A DNA stretch of 64,000 nucleotides, taken from assembly GCA_003994795.1 (NCBI GenBank), contig AP018269.1, positions 2,359,346 through 2,423,345 on the forward strand. The letters run 5' to 3'. Below the pieces are notes generated by a model. The model ran no database searches, was not told the DNA's origin, and saw only the letters and a program-made list of their open reading frames with translations. This document shows positions 28,349 through 37,054 of this stretch, in pieces (the first letter of the stretch is position 1; the number at the start of each line of letters is the position of its first letter). The stretch comes from Cylindrospermum sp. NIES-4074 (GTDB lineage: Bacteria > Cyanobacteriota > Cyanobacteriia > Cyanobacteriales > Nostocaceae). Position numbers and translations under genes: made by a program.

Positions 28349-28786
28349 CTGTTGCTCCTTGAGGTTGTAGAATTAGATTTACTGGGTTTTCTCCATTGCA
28401 TTTAGGACTTACGCACTATACAAATTGAACATAATATGGATCAACGATAATTGGTCATTTTCGGCTTTTGGCATAGCATATTAGCTATCCATTACCCACA
28501 TGCTTCTTAACAGGAAATTGACAAAAGAAAGTATTTATGTAGTGGGTATGGAGACAAAAAATCAGCAGTGACTCTAGTTGAGGAGCAAGAGAAGAAAGAG
28601 AGCTTCAAAAAGCCTCATTTTCTAGAATTAATGTCTGATAAAAATCGAAACAAGTGGAGATGTAGGGTGAATGGAGTTGCGACTCCTTGACCAACTGTAG
28701 GGCGGTTTTTTTACGCAGAGATAGCCTTTTGCTCAACACAAAAAAGCGATCGCACCATCGCCGCATAGGTTGGCAAGCTCTGTTAC
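28349..28786. other. Intergenic region with right inverted-repeat copy and solo MITE end
   Basis: Contains AGGACTTACGC (28404-28414), the single end of the MITE type seen at 9033-9148, then the long inverted repeat (28485-28660), and a 10-bp hairpin GGAGTTGCGACTCC near 28674. A 61-codon minus-strand frame (28605-28790) lies across the repeat; no protein features, so not called. Confidence 0.65.
28485..28660 (-). repeat. Long inverted repeat flanking the polysaccharide locus, right copy
   Basis: 176 bp, reverse complement of 6524-6700 with about six differences. The two copies stand in opposite orientation about 22 kb apart with galE, the glycosyltransferase series and the FkbM gene between them. 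Beyond the repeat the flanking sequences do not match. Confidence 0.88.
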
Positions 28787-29896
28787 TCACCTATTATATC
28801 TTCCCCCCAGCTGGCGTGAATATGAGCCATTAGACTGTGGTAATTGGTTAGGTTGCTGAAAGTTAGGATTGCTATATGTAGATGGTGGCAATTGATTGGG
28901 TTGCTGAAAGTCGGGATTACCATAGTTGGCATATCCCAAGGGAGTGGCGCTATTAGTAATACTTTGAGTTGCAGGTTGAGCAGGGTAAGATGCAGCAGGA
29001 GTTACAGGTGACACCCCTGTTGTTGACGTTCCGGCGATCGGCAATGTCTGACTGCCATTATAGTTACTGTAGGGGTTTTGTGGCTGGTTCGTGACTGTCG
29101 GCTGAATATTACTAGTTCCCGTAGTAGGTGGTAAACTCTGACTCGATGGCATCATTATTGATCCTCCAGAGGCGTTTTGCCCCAAAGGATTTATTGGTGT
29201 TGTAGTGGCATTATTAAAACCAGATGGTTTCTGGTTTGTCGATTGGTTGAGTGCTGCTTGCAAAGGGTTAACTAACACAGGACTTTGATTTTGTTTAGTC
29301 TTATTAGTTAATCCCATCCCCAAGTTAGAGAAGGTTGTTGCTTCTGTGGTTGGTTCCGGCGCTACAGTCAAAGACTTGACATCTAACAACAAATTACCAG
29401 GATCACCTGTCCCAGACTGCAATAAATTTTCTGCTTGCACCACAAAGGGATTTTTCACCGTTGGTGCAGGTGTATTATTAGCTAGTTCCTTGTCAAGCTT
29501 GGATTTAGCCTCATTGGCAGCAGCATTTTGCTTGTTAATTATATCCTCTAAGCTTTCGCTCTCAGAGGCTGTCTGAGTTTCGTCCTTGGGGGTAACTGGG
29601 ACTACAGAGAGAGTTGCTTGCTCAAAGTCATTCAACAAAACTGGCAAATTATCAATATCCGCTACAACAGCCTTTTCTTCCTGAGATAGTGAGGATGAGG
29701 GTTCCACTGGCTTGTTCGAGACGGCTGGTGTATCTTGCTTAGAAGTAAAAGTTTCTGGGTGTAACCAGTATTCCCAGACTCCCAACCCTACCACAAATAA
29801 AAAAATCGCTGTTCCCCAAATACTAGGTCGCCCTAAATTCCATAACCTGGCTTTGAGAAAACGTAAGTAAGCGGGGGGATAATTGCGGGGTGGCAT
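28787..29896 (-). CDS. Single-pass membrane protein with low-complexity Pro/Gln/Asn-rich region
   Basis: 369 residues of unrecognised function. Short basic cytoplasmic N-terminus (about 1-25), one membrane helix (about 27-45, IWGTAIFLFVVGLGVWEYW), then a long, probably extracytoplasmic low-complexity region rich in Pro, Thr, Ser, Asn and Gln. Near the C-terminus two copies of a (S/G)NP(D/N)FQQPNQLPP/Q unit are visible. No catalytic motif. The layout (N-in, single anchor, disordered extracellular part) suggests an envelope-linked or scaffold role, but nothing proves it. Stop codon lies close to the inverted-repeat side. Confidence 0.7.
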   Translation of the reverse strand: MPPRNYPPAYLRFLKARLWNLGRPSIWGTAIFLFVVGLGVWEYWLHPETFTSKQDTPAVSNKPVEPSSSLSQEEKAVVADIDNLPVLLNDFEQATLSVVPVTPKDETQTASESESLEDIINKQNAAANEAKSKLDKELANNTPAPTVKNPFVVQAENLLQSGTGDPGNLLLDVKSLTVAPEPTTEATTFSNLGMGLTNKTKQNQSPVLVNPLQAALNQSTNQKPSGFNNATTTPINPLGQNASGGSIMMPSSQSLPPTTGTSNIQPTVTNQPQNPYSNYNGSQTLPIAGTSTTGVSPVTPAASYPAQPATQSITNSATPLGYANYGNPDFQQPNQLPPSTYSNPNFQQPNQLPQSNGSYSRQLGGRYNR

Positions 29897-30266
29897 GGTA
29901 ATGATATTTTAAATTGACTGGAAAGTGGGAGAACTTCAGGTTAGTTGAGACTAGCTTCTCAGCAAAAATTATCTTAACTGCAATGATAATTATGATATCA
30001 CTCTAGCCTTTCCAGAGTTTTTAGTCATTGGTAATACATAAGATTGTTCAAAAATTTACTTTTCACCGGTCTTTGGCAAAACTTTATAGAAAGTTAAGGA
30101 CATTAATGCTTAGTTCTTGGGTATTGGTCACTTTGGATATCATCAAGAATTGAAAGCTGAACTAATTTTATTGTTGTGGCTGGATAACAGTTCAACTTTT
30201 TCGCTTCTTTGAAACCAAATTGTGCGCTGCGCTCCGCACGGTACCATTTACCAGGAGACTATAGTT
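29897..30266. other. Divergent intergenic region upstream of the CBS-CP12 gene
   Basis: No gene. It must contain promoters for the two divergent genes. A short hairpin GTGCG...CGCAC (30222-30239) lies just before the ribosome binding site of the CBS-CP12 gene. An open frame on the minus strand at 30192-30794 is an antisense shadow of that gene. Confidence 0.55.
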
Positions 30267-30887
30267 ATGATGAAAGCCGAAGATATCATGACCAAGGATG
30301 TAGTTACCATTCGTGGTTCGGCAACTGTCGCTGAAGCTGTTGAGATCATGAAGGAAAAAAAACTGCGCGCTCTGGTTGTGGATCGTCGCTATGATAATGA
30401 TGCCTATGGCATTGTTACAGAAACAGATATTGTGTATAAGATAACAGCCTACGGTAAAGACCCTAAGGCAGTGCGGGTTTTTGAAATTATGAGTAAGCCT
30501 TGCATTGTCGTTAACCCTGATTTGGGTGTGGAATACGTAGCGCGGTTGTTTGCCAATACTGGTATTCGCCGGGCCCCCGTGATTAAAGGCAAGTTGTTGG
30601 GTATTATCTCCATTACCGATATTCTGAGAAAGAGTGATTTTGTGGAAGCTCCCAAAGCGCTGCTGCTGGAGGAGAAAATTAAAAAGGCGATCGCAGATGC
30701 TCGTGCTATATGTACTCAAGAAGGTGCTTATTCTAAGTCTTGTGCTAATGCTTGGGATGAAGTAGAAGAACTCCAGGCAGAAGCAGCTCATCAAAAAGCT
30801 GAAGGTATGGTATCAGCCAAAGTTTCTTTTGAGGAATACTGTAGAGAAAATGCTGATGCACCAGAATGCCGGAGTCATCAGTCTTAG
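30267..30887 (+). CDS. CBS-CP12 fusion protein
   Basis: 206 residues; start ATG 30267 has CAGGAG at a good distance, while upstream in-frame codons are not needed. Two CBS motifs (about 7-60, MTKDVVTIRGSATVAEAV; about 75-130, MSKPCIVVNPDLGVEYVA) form an adenosyl-nucleotide-binding Bateman module. The last 60 residues are a CP12 domain: Cys149 and Cys159 flank CTQEGAYSKSC, then AWDEVEEL, and Cys192/Cys201 in YCRENADAPEC. CP12 is the redox-regulated disordered linker that inhibits GAPDH and PRK of the Calvin cycle. The fusion is a known cyanobacterial variant, thought to sense AMP or similar. Both Cys pairs are intact. Confidence 0.92.
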   Translation: MMKAEDIMTKDVVTIRGSATVAEAVEIMKEKKLRALVVDRRYDNDAYGIVTETDIVYKITAYGKDPKAVRVFEIMSKPCIVVNPDLGVEYVARLFANTGIRRAPVIKGKLLGIISITDILRKSDFVEAPKALLLEEKIKKAIADARAICTQEGAYSKSCANAWDEVEELQAEAAHQKAEGMVSAKVSFEEYCRENADAPECRSHQS

Positions 30888-30903
30888 TGCAGAGATGGCA
30901 ATT

Positions 30904-30944
30904 GAAGGGTGTGGGGTGTAGGGTGTAGGGTGTGGGGTGTAGGT
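30904..30944. repeat. GGGTGTA-type heptamer array
   Basis: About five head-to-tail units alternating GGGTGTG and GGGTGTA directly after the CBS-CP12 stop. Same unit as the array at 15475-15509. Confidence 0.85.
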
Positions 30945-31019
30945 TAAACTTCAGTTTTTTTGTCTATCTGTGTTAGCTGCAACGTCTCAAAGCTGCCTTG
31001 AAAGACCACTAACTAAAAT

Positions 31020-31052
31020 CTACTCTACGGGGAGATGCTTTCTGTAGAGTGG
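31020..31052. terminator. Hairpin between convergent CBS-CP12 and lptF-like genes
   Basis: CTACTCTAC (31020-31028) pairs with GTAGAGTGG (31044-31052), one G-T mismatch, loop of 15 bases. On the plus strand it is followed by ATTTATTTTT, so it looks like a factor-independent terminator for the plus-strand gene. On the minus strand it follows the lptF-like stop closely and may serve both. Confidence 0.6.
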
Positions 31053-31054
31053 AT

Positions 31055-32230
31055 TTATTTTTGAGCAACCCGCAGCAATAAAAATACACCTACTCCCAAC
31101 CCAAACAAGTTAGGTGTCCAAGCTCCAATCACTGGTGAGAGGATATTTGCCTGGGCCAAGGCTCCAGAAACTGATAAAAGTAAGTAGTAACTAAAAATAA
31201 CTACTACACTAATACCAAAACTTGTCCCCCTTCCAGTGCGCTGAGGTATGCTTCCCATCACGGAACCAACTAAGCCAAAGATGACACAGACAAAGGGGAA
31301 GGCGATTTTTTGTTGAATCCGTACTTCCAGTTTACGTATTTTTTGCAGATTGCCGCCCAAGCGCTCAAGTTGTAGCTGGTCTAGCGCTTGGGAAATATTC
31401 ATCTCACCGTAGTCTCGGTTACTTTCTGCTAGGTTTAAAGGAGTGCGGGGTAGTTGCAGTTGTTGCTGTTCAAACCGCAAAATGTTGCGATATGAGCGAT
31501 CGGCTGCTACTAAATAAATAGTGCCGTTGTAAAAATCCCAGACACCTTGAGAGGCGTTCCACTGGGCAGATTCTGCAACTATAATTTGATTCAGATTTTC
31601 TGTGGTGCGATCTATAATCGTCAAGCCTTGCATCCGTTTACCGTCAAACTCGTCAGCATAAAACAAGCGTGTCAGCATCTTGCTTTTACTACCATCTGGC
31701 TGCTTCACATCACGATATTCAGGATAGTAGATGTTTTGTTGCTTATAACTTGGTTTATCTGACCTCACAGCTTGTTGTAAGGTCAGGGTTGCTTGGTAAT
31801 TTGCGGCTGGTGCAATTTGCTCATTAAACACAAATGTCATGCCTGTAACCAAAAAACTAAAGATTACAGCTGTTAGTACCATGCGATAGACACTTACCCC
31901 ACAACCGCGCAAAGCAATAAGTTCACTCTCACTAGAAAGACGACTGTAAGTCATCAAAGTAGCTAGTAAGGTGGACATGGGAAAGGCATAAGCCATCACA
32001 TAGGGCAGTTTTAACAAAAAAACCTGAAAGGCAACTGAGAGGGGTAGCCCAGATTCTACAACTTTCCGCAATAGTTCAAATAAGCTGTCAATTGCCAATA
32101 CTACAGAAGTAAAAGCTCCTACACCGAATAAAAACGGCGGGAGTAACTGCATTACCAAGTAGCGATCCATGATCGAAAAAGGTAGCAGCGAACTCAGGGT
32201 ATAAAAAGATGTGAATTTTTTGGATATCAT
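31055..32230 (-). CDS. LptF/LptG (YjgP/YjgQ) family permease
   Basis: 391 residues; an alternative start at the internal Met of MDRYLVMQLLPPFL (32170) fits the usual family N-terminus well. Three N-terminal helices (about 25-50, 65-85, 105-125), a central beta-jellyroll periplasmic region (about 140-290), and three C-terminal helices. Role: inner-membrane component of the lipopolysaccharide transport machine that extracts LPS and passes it to LptC/LptA. One such protein can form homodimers in cyanobacteria. It is the third gene of an lptA-lptB-lptF run on the minus strand, 255 bp after lptB. Confidence 0.9.
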   Translation of the reverse strand: MISKKFTSFYTLSSLLPFSIMDRYLVMQLLPPFLFGVGAFTSVVLAIDSLFELLRKVVESGLPLSVAFQVFLLKLPYVMAYAFPMSTLLATLMTYSRLSSESELIALRGCGVSVYRMVLTAVIFSFLVTGMTFVFNEQIAPAANYQATLTLQQAVRSDKPSYKQQNIYYPEYRDVKQPDGSKSKMLTRLFYADEFDGKRMQGLTIIDRTTENLNQIIVAESAQWNASQGVWDFYNGTIYLVAADRSYRNILRFEQQQLQLPRTPLNLAESNRDYGEMNISQALDQLQLERLGGNLQKIRKLEVRIQQKIAFPFVCVIFGLVGSVMGSIPQRTGRGTSFGISVVVIFSYYLLLSVSGALAQANILSPVIGAWTPNLFGLGVGVFLLLRVAQK

Positions 32231-32485
32231 AATAATCGACTTTAAAAATTAAATAGCTACAACCTATATAAAGTAAGGCATTTCTCAGGTATTGAGTATC
32301 AAAAAGTCAATTGCTAATGGTGGATAATATGAGAATTTAATTATGGACTAATTACTAAATTTCTCAAATAGTAGTTTAGATAGATAATTACTAATTACAG
32401 CGTATTGCAGATTGCAGGAAGTAGAAAATTTAGTAACACCTCTCTGCACCAAGGGGATTTTACTGCTGATTGCTGCTGTATTAAT

Positions 32486-33214
32486 TTAGGCGTGGAAGTT
32501 ATCACCTAAGTAGTATTGACGCACGAGGGGGTTATTGTAGAGTTCGTCAGCAGTGCCAAAAGCGAGGATTTGTCCATCGCGCATAATGTAGGCGCGGTCA
32601 GTGATAGCGAGGGTTTCGCGGACATTGTGGTCTGTTATTAATATTCCCATACCGCGATCGCGCAATTTTCCGACAATTTCCTGAATTTCTGCCACTGCGA
32701 TCGGGTCAACTCCGGCAAAAGGTTCATCTAAAAACAAAAATTGCGGCCCTTCTGGCCCAGATGCCAAAGCCCTGGCTAATTCTGTCCGTCGTCGCTCACC
32801 ACCAGAAAGTTGAATCCCTTTACTATTGGCTAATTTTTCCAAGCGAAACTCCCGCAGTAAAGTTTGCAATCGCCTTGACCAATCCCATCGTGGCACATTG
32901 GTTTGCTCAAGCACCAAAAGAATATTATCCTTGACTGAAAGTTGGCGAAAAATACTTGCTTCCTGGGCTAAATAACCAATGCCTAATCGCGCCCTTCTGT
33001 GCATTGGCATACCCGTAATATCTAGACCATCCAGCAAAACTCTTCCCTGATTAGGTTTTTCTAAGCCTGTAGCAATATAAAACGTCGTCGTTTTACCAGC
33101 ACCATTGGGGCCTAATAAACCGACGACTTCACCTTGAGCAACTGAAAGATTGACGCGATTGACAATCAGTCGCTTACTATAGGTTTTGTGAATATTCTCT
33201 AAAACAATTTTCAC
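32486..33214 (-). CDS. lptB: LPS export ABC transporter ATP-binding protein LptB
   Basis: 242 residues. Walker A GPNGAGKTT (about 34-42), Q-loop YLAQEASIFRQLSVKDN as in LptB, signature LSGGERRRTELARAL, Walker B FLFLDEPFAGVDP, and H-loop ITDHNVRET. Energises LPS extraction with the LptF/G permease encoded next. Upstream gene encodes the LptA periplasmic bridge protein, so the LPS transport genes are grouped here. Length is normal. Confidence 0.95.
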   Translation of the reverse strand: MKIVLENIHKTYSKRLIVNRVNLSVAQGEVVGLLGPNGAGKTTTFYIATGLEKPNQGRVLLDGLDITGMPMHRRARLGIGYLAQEASIFRQLSVKDNILLVLEQTNVPRWDWSRRLQTLLREFRLEKLANSKGIQLSGGERRRTELARALASGPEGPQFLFLDEPFAGVDPIAVAEIQEIVGKLRDRGMGILITDHNVRETLAITDRAYIMRDGQILAFGTADELYNNPLVRQYYLGDNFHA

Positions 33215-33390
33215 GCTAGAGGCACCCTCGCTTGGTGGTTGATGCTAAGGTAAACCAAATCTACTTTGCATAATGTTAAATTGTACATTTCTTGTGGGGG
33301 AGGCAGCGCGTTGCGGAGGTTCCCTCCGTTGTAGCGACTGCCGTTGGGCGTCTCGCCCGCCCAAGATATGCAAGTTAAATGTGGAACCGT

Positions 33391-33888
33391 TTAATTAGAA
33401 CGCCTGAAAGCTGGTGTCTTGGGGGCTGGTTTCGCAGTTGAGGTGTTAGCTTCTGCGTCATCCACCATATAGATAGACTCTACCTGACGGTTAGATTGGG
33501 GTAAAGCGACAAATCGCCCTTCATCAATGAGATAAGTCACTTTCTCCGCGCGAATACTATTAGCGCCCTGTTGCAGAATATAGACGTTACCAGTGAAATC
33601 AATCCGGCGTTCTTTGCTAAAGTATTGAGCTTGAGCCGATGTTGCTTGTAGCTGACGTGCTGGATAAAACATTTGCACGTTACCCCTAGCAGTGATTACT
33701 TGGGTTTTGGCGTTATATTCTTGCACATCAGAGCGGATGGTGAGCGGGCGATTTCCCACTGCTGGTTGGGCGGTAGCGGTTTGCACTTGGGTAGGAAATA
33801 AACTGGCGCCCAAGAGGGCAACTGGTAGCATTAAAGCTAATCCGAAGCGACGCATCTGTGATTTAGGCAATTGAGAGCAGGGCATCAT
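33391..33888 (-). CDS. lptA: LptA/OstA-like periplasmic LPS transport protein
   Basis: 165 residues with a signal-like N-terminus (hydrophobic about 14-32, ending LFPTQVQTATAQPA). The OstA beta-jellyroll repeat follows: LTIRSDVQEYNAKTQVITARGNVQMFYPARQLQATSAQAQYFSKERRIDFTGNVYI in two-strand units. Bridges the periplasm between inner- and outer-membrane Lpt parts. The gap to lptB holds the dispersed repeat TTGCGGAGGTTCCCTCCG (about 33311-33330). C-terminal 20 residues are Ala/Pro/Lys-rich. Confidence 0.88.
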   Translation of the reverse strand: MMPCSQLPKSQMRRFGLALMLPVALLGASLFPTQVQTATAQPAVGNRPLTIRSDVQEYNAKTQVITARGNVQMFYPARQLQATSAQAQYFSKERRIDFTGNVYILQQGANSIRAEKVTYLIDEGRFVALPQSNRQVESIYMVDDAEANTSTAKPAPKTPAFRRSN

Positions 33889-34488
33889 AACAAATGGGGT
33901 TTGGGGATTTCGGCTTGTATTCCAATTATGTCAATTACTTTATCCAGAAATGGAAACTCCTGTCTGGACTAATTGCAGCTCACTATCTGGTTCCTACTCT
34001 TGACGCTTTCCTCAACCTCAAGGTTTCGCTACCATACCACTTTCGCGCCGCTGATGTGAAGGCAGGAATTTAGAGGAATCTACAAAATAAATTATCTCGT
34101 AGGGCGGGCATCTTGCCTGCCCTCAAACAGGCGAGACGCCTGTTCTACGAGATATTTGATTCTTTAACACTCGGTTTTTGCAATCCCCTAACAACTATTA
34201 GAAACCAAATACATGGGCAATTATTTTGTAGGTTGGGTTGAGGAACGTTCGCGTAGCGTGCCGGAGGCATAGCCCAACATTTCCCGTAACCCCCAACCCA
34301 CTTCCCGACACTCTAAGTGGGTTTCAAACAGCTAGTTTTTTATTAGTCCACGGAGGTGGACTTCGTTTGTGTAGCCGCGATTTATAATCGCCCTGGCTGC
34401 TCTTGAGCAGGAGAGAGGTATTTTTCCCGCAAGATGGTATATTTTATTTTCTGGAAGTGCGGATTAAGTTTGATGATTGCGGTTTCAG
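33889..34488. repeat. 600-bp repeat-packed intergenic region
   Basis: No gene. A stem ATCTCGTAG/CTACGAGAT encloses 34094-34153 with nested GGGCGGGCA and GGCGAGACGCC arms. A GTAGGTTGGGTTGAGG repeat with TAGCGTGCCGGAGGCATAGCC lies at about 34229-34290. At 34345-34380 is the AGTCCACGGAGGTGGACTT plus CGTTTGTGTAGCCGCGA repeat, whose second copy is at 50702-50737. Confidence 0.75.
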
Positions 34489-34881
34489 CTAATCGTTAAT
34501 TAATAAAATCTTGGGCATCGGTAAGCTTTGATTTTCACCCAAGTCACCAGCAGCAATTTTCTCTGGGCTGATTTGTTGTAACTCTGTTAACAATTCCCGA
34601 CTCTGATTTAAGAATTCTTCTACATCAATTCCGCCATAAATATCTGGGTAACGTCGCAGTCGATTGCTGCCTTCCCCCAGTAATATTACTGCTCCTCGCC
34701 AATTGCGATTACCCAGATGATACAGGGCTACCGCAATTTGCAGGATACCTTGATAAAAGCTTTTGTCTGGCTCGGTGGACTCAATCCACAAAGCCTCTAA
34801 GGTGTCATGACAGGCGTAAAACTGCCCAGAGTTGAACTGTTCTACACCTTGCCAAAACTCTGGGGGCATGGTTTCACTCAT
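34489..34881 (-). CDS. DUF309 protein
   Basis: 130 residues, helical. FWQGVEQFNSGQFYACHDTLEALWIE is the DUF309 signature, with the conserved E-x-L and W; FYQGILQIAVALYHLGNRNWRGAVILLGEGSNRL follows. Function of DUF309 is not established; the gene is widespread in plastids and cyanobacteria. Start ATG overlaps the last four bases of the ftrC gene (ATGA overlap), so they are translationally coupled. Confidence 0.88.
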   Translation of the reverse strand: MSETMPPEFWQGVEQFNSGQFYACHDTLEALWIESTEPDKSFYQGILQIAVALYHLGNRNWRGAVILLGEGSNRLRRYPDIYGGIDVEEFLNQSRELLTELQQISPEKIAAGDLGENQSLPMPKILLIND

Positions 34882-35258
34882 CCCATGCTTTCTCGAACTT
34901 CGATGATGGTTTCAAGGGATATTTCTTGCTTGTCTCCAGCAAATTCGTTTTCTGAGGTCAGAAACAACATACAGTGGCATTCTTTGCGTTCTCGCATGGG
35001 CACGCAGGGACAGTTCCAATAGGCAGCGTTGACTTCGGCTTCTTTGTCTTCGTAGTGGCGACAGGGACACAAAGGCGCACCAAGATCGTCTTTATGTTTG
35101 GCTAGTCCTTCAATGACGACTGCGGTTACAGAAGGCTCAGAACAGAAGTACGTACCAGTACGCTTGGCGTATTGTTCGGAAAAATGCCGCATTGCCTCTA
35201 GGCTTTTATCACTGGATTTTGTGTTCTCTTCTGATGAGATCATTAGATCGCCGCTCAT
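34878..35258 (-). CDS. ftrC: Ferredoxin-thioredoxin reductase, catalytic subunit
   Basis: 126 residues; an ATG six codons in (MISSEENT) is an alternative start. Seven Cys residues: 39, 64, 66, 83, 85, 94 and 96. These give the CPC, CPC and CHC pattern that holds the [4Fe-4S] cluster and the redox-active disulfide, with His in the last motif. The enzyme passes electrons from ferredoxin to thioredoxin, so light state controls enzymes such as those bound by CP12. Translational overlap with DUF309 suggests a conserved pair. Confidence 0.95.
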   Translation of the reverse strand: MSGDLMISSEENTKSSDKSLEAMRHFSEQYAKRTGTYFCSEPSVTAVVIEGLAKHKDDLGAPLCPCRHYEDKEAEVNAAYWNCPCVPMRERKECHCMLFLTSENEFAGDKQEISLETIIEVRESMG

Positions 35259-35468
35259 AATTTAAATATTTCTTTGCATTGTACATCAGCCACACTGGTG
35301 TATTACTGGGGATTTTTCCCCAAGTTGCGTTTTTACATTTAACTTAACTTTTGCTCAAAGGCTTGTTATGTCCGGTGGACTAGGATTGGGAAAAAATCCA
35401 GCAAATCACAGAAGCTTAACTTTATGTAATTTAGTCAAAGTTTCTACATCAAAATTTACAATTTTTGT

Positions 35469-36629
35469 TCAAAGTAAACCTAATGGTTTTTGCAACTGGG
35501 GTTGTAGTGGTTGTTCGCTTTGCAAAACGATGCCGGGGTAATCTCGATTAACCATTTGCGTTGGTGGTGAGGACATATCCTGCCACAATAGCCAGCGACT
35601 ACCTAGAGGCAGGGAAGTCATGGTGAGGGGATTTTGAGTTAGCCAAATTAAAGGGTAGGTTTCGGGTACAGGTGTGTTGCTGTCTTCTAGGGCGTTGGTT
35701 GCGGCTAAGGTTTCTAATACAACAGTGTCGCCTTTTACTAATCCTGTTGCTGCTGTCCACAGTTGCACTTGCAATTGTTGTCTCTGGGCGTAAAAATATA
35801 GTGACGCTGCGGCGATGACTGCTTGTTCAAACTGCTCTGCTTGCCAATCGGCGGCACTATCCAGGGCAATAATGATCTCCTGTCCACCTGTAATTAATTC
35901 TAGCTCGCGTACGCGTAATTCCCCATAACGGGCGCTGGTACGCCAGTGAATGAGGCGGGTAGGGTCGCCGATGCGGTAGGGACGAAGCGATCGCACTAAT
36001 CCTGTTGTGGCTGTCTGCAATGGTCTACCACGAGGATCGCCTCTCTGGCTGTCTTCTTGCCCCATTTCATCGACTAATGGACAGGTGGTCAAGGGTAACA
36101 CTGTGGGATAGACTATTGCCCTTGCTGCACAGTCTTGGGGACGACGAGACCAAAATAATCCCCAAGGCGCACCAGTTCCTAATTCTGTTGTCTGCCAGCG
36201 ATAGATTCCCCGCTGCTGGGTGGGGTGGAAGTATACCCAACTGTAACTGCTTTGTGGCTGAATTGTGGCGATCGCATTTTTCACCGGTTTCCCTAAAACG
36301 AAGGGCAATATATCCTCAACTTGCAGGTCGGTGACGGGTTGCTGTTTGTGATTGTGGATTTCTAATTCTATTGTTAGTTCTTCCCCGGCTGAGACTGGCT
36401 GGATGGTACGGCGTTTTACAACCAATCCAAATAGCGATCGCGGTGGTAAAACAGACGCTATACCCAAAAGAGCCAAACTGACTCCACTGATTACATATAA
36501 CCAGCCAGCCATTGTATTCACGGCCGCCCCAAAAAAACTAATCGTAATTCCTATTAATACCCAACCGCCGTATGCAGGGCTACTAGCGCGGAGTTCTAGC
36601 CAATTGGTGAGGTTTTTGGTGATTTTCAT
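35469..36629 (-). CDS. DUF58 protein with two N-terminal membrane helices
   Basis: 386 residues. Helices at about 22-40 and 45-62, then a soluble beta-rich region and the DUF58 signature LRPYRIGDPTRLIHWRTSARYGELRVRELE (about 205-235). A von Willebrand-like tail follows, beginning IIALDSAADWQAEQFEQAVIAAASLY. DUF58 proteins often accompany MoxR ATPases and transglutaminase-like proteins, but none of these is seen next to it. Function unknown; likely membrane-associated assembly or stress role. Confidence 0.87.
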   Translation of the reverse strand: MKITKNLTNWLELRASSPAYGGWVLIGITISFFGAAVNTMAGWLYVISGVSLALLGIASVLPPRSLFGLVVKRRTIQPVSAGEELTIELEIHNHKQQPVTDLQVEDILPFVLGKPVKNAIATIQPQSSYSWVYFHPTQQRGIYRWQTTELGTGAPWGLFWSRRPQDCAARAIVYPTVLPLTTCPLVDEMGQEDSQRGDPRGRPLQTATTGLVRSLRPYRIGDPTRLIHWRTSARYGELRVRELELITGGQEIIIALDSAADWQAEQFEQAVIAAASLYFYAQRQQLQVQLWTAATGLVKGDTVVLETLAATNALEDSNTPVPETYPLIWLTQNPLTMTSLPLGSRWLLWQDMSSPPTQMVNRDYPGIVLQSEQPLQPQLQKPLGLL

Positions 36630-36742
36630 AGTTTCTTTTTTAACTCAACAATGGCTGAAATGCACAGTATGTTGGGCGTTGGCATTGATAATTTTGTAAT
36701 TGTGTATGATTAAATTATGAAATGCAGGTAAAAAATTAATTA

Positions 36743-37054
36743 ATGCAGTTAATCAGTCAAGAGTATATCGAGATCGCTGCTGACGTGCGGAGTGGTAAGC
36801 CCCGGATTGCTGGTACTCGCATTGCTGTAGAAGATGTGGCGATGATGCATTTAAAGCTGGGGTATTCCTTGGTAGAGATTGCTGGTAAATATGACTTGTC
36901 ACTGGCATCTGTTTATGCAGCAATGGCTTATTACTTTGATCATCGAGACGAGATTGATAGCCGCACAGCAGATGAGGATGAGTTGGTTGAGGGGCTAAAG
37001 CAAAATCACTCCTCGCGTCTCCAAGAAAAACTCAGACGGTTGAGGCATGAGTGA
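36743..37054 (+). CDS. DUF433 antitoxin-like protein (pair 1)
   Basis: 103 residues. YIEIAADVRSGKPRIAGTRIAVEDVAMMHLKLGYSLVEIAGKYDLSLASVYAAMAYYFDHRDEID is the DUF433 helix-turn-helix-like core. DUF433 is predicted as the antitoxin of VapBC-like systems and may bind DNA. The downstream DUF5615 gene starts eight bases before this stop, a tight translational coupling. An A/T-rich sequence precedes the start. Similar in fold and length to the pair at 38.9-39.6 kb but only weakly similar in residues. Confidence 0.85.
   Translation: MQLISQEYIEIAADVRSGKPRIAGTRIAVEDVAMMHLKLGYSLVEIAGKYDLSLASVYAAMAYYFDHRDEIDSRTADEDELVEGLKQNHSSRLQEKLRRLRHE

Noticed and set aside
28605-28790. 61-codon minus-strand frame
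   Set aside because: Lies over the long inverted repeat; the left copy of the repeat does not preserve the frame beyond it.
30192-30794. 200-codon open frame on the minus strand
   Set aside because: Antisense to the CBS-CP12 gene; the encoded residues have no coherent family pattern, while the plus strand has clear domains and a ribosome binding site.
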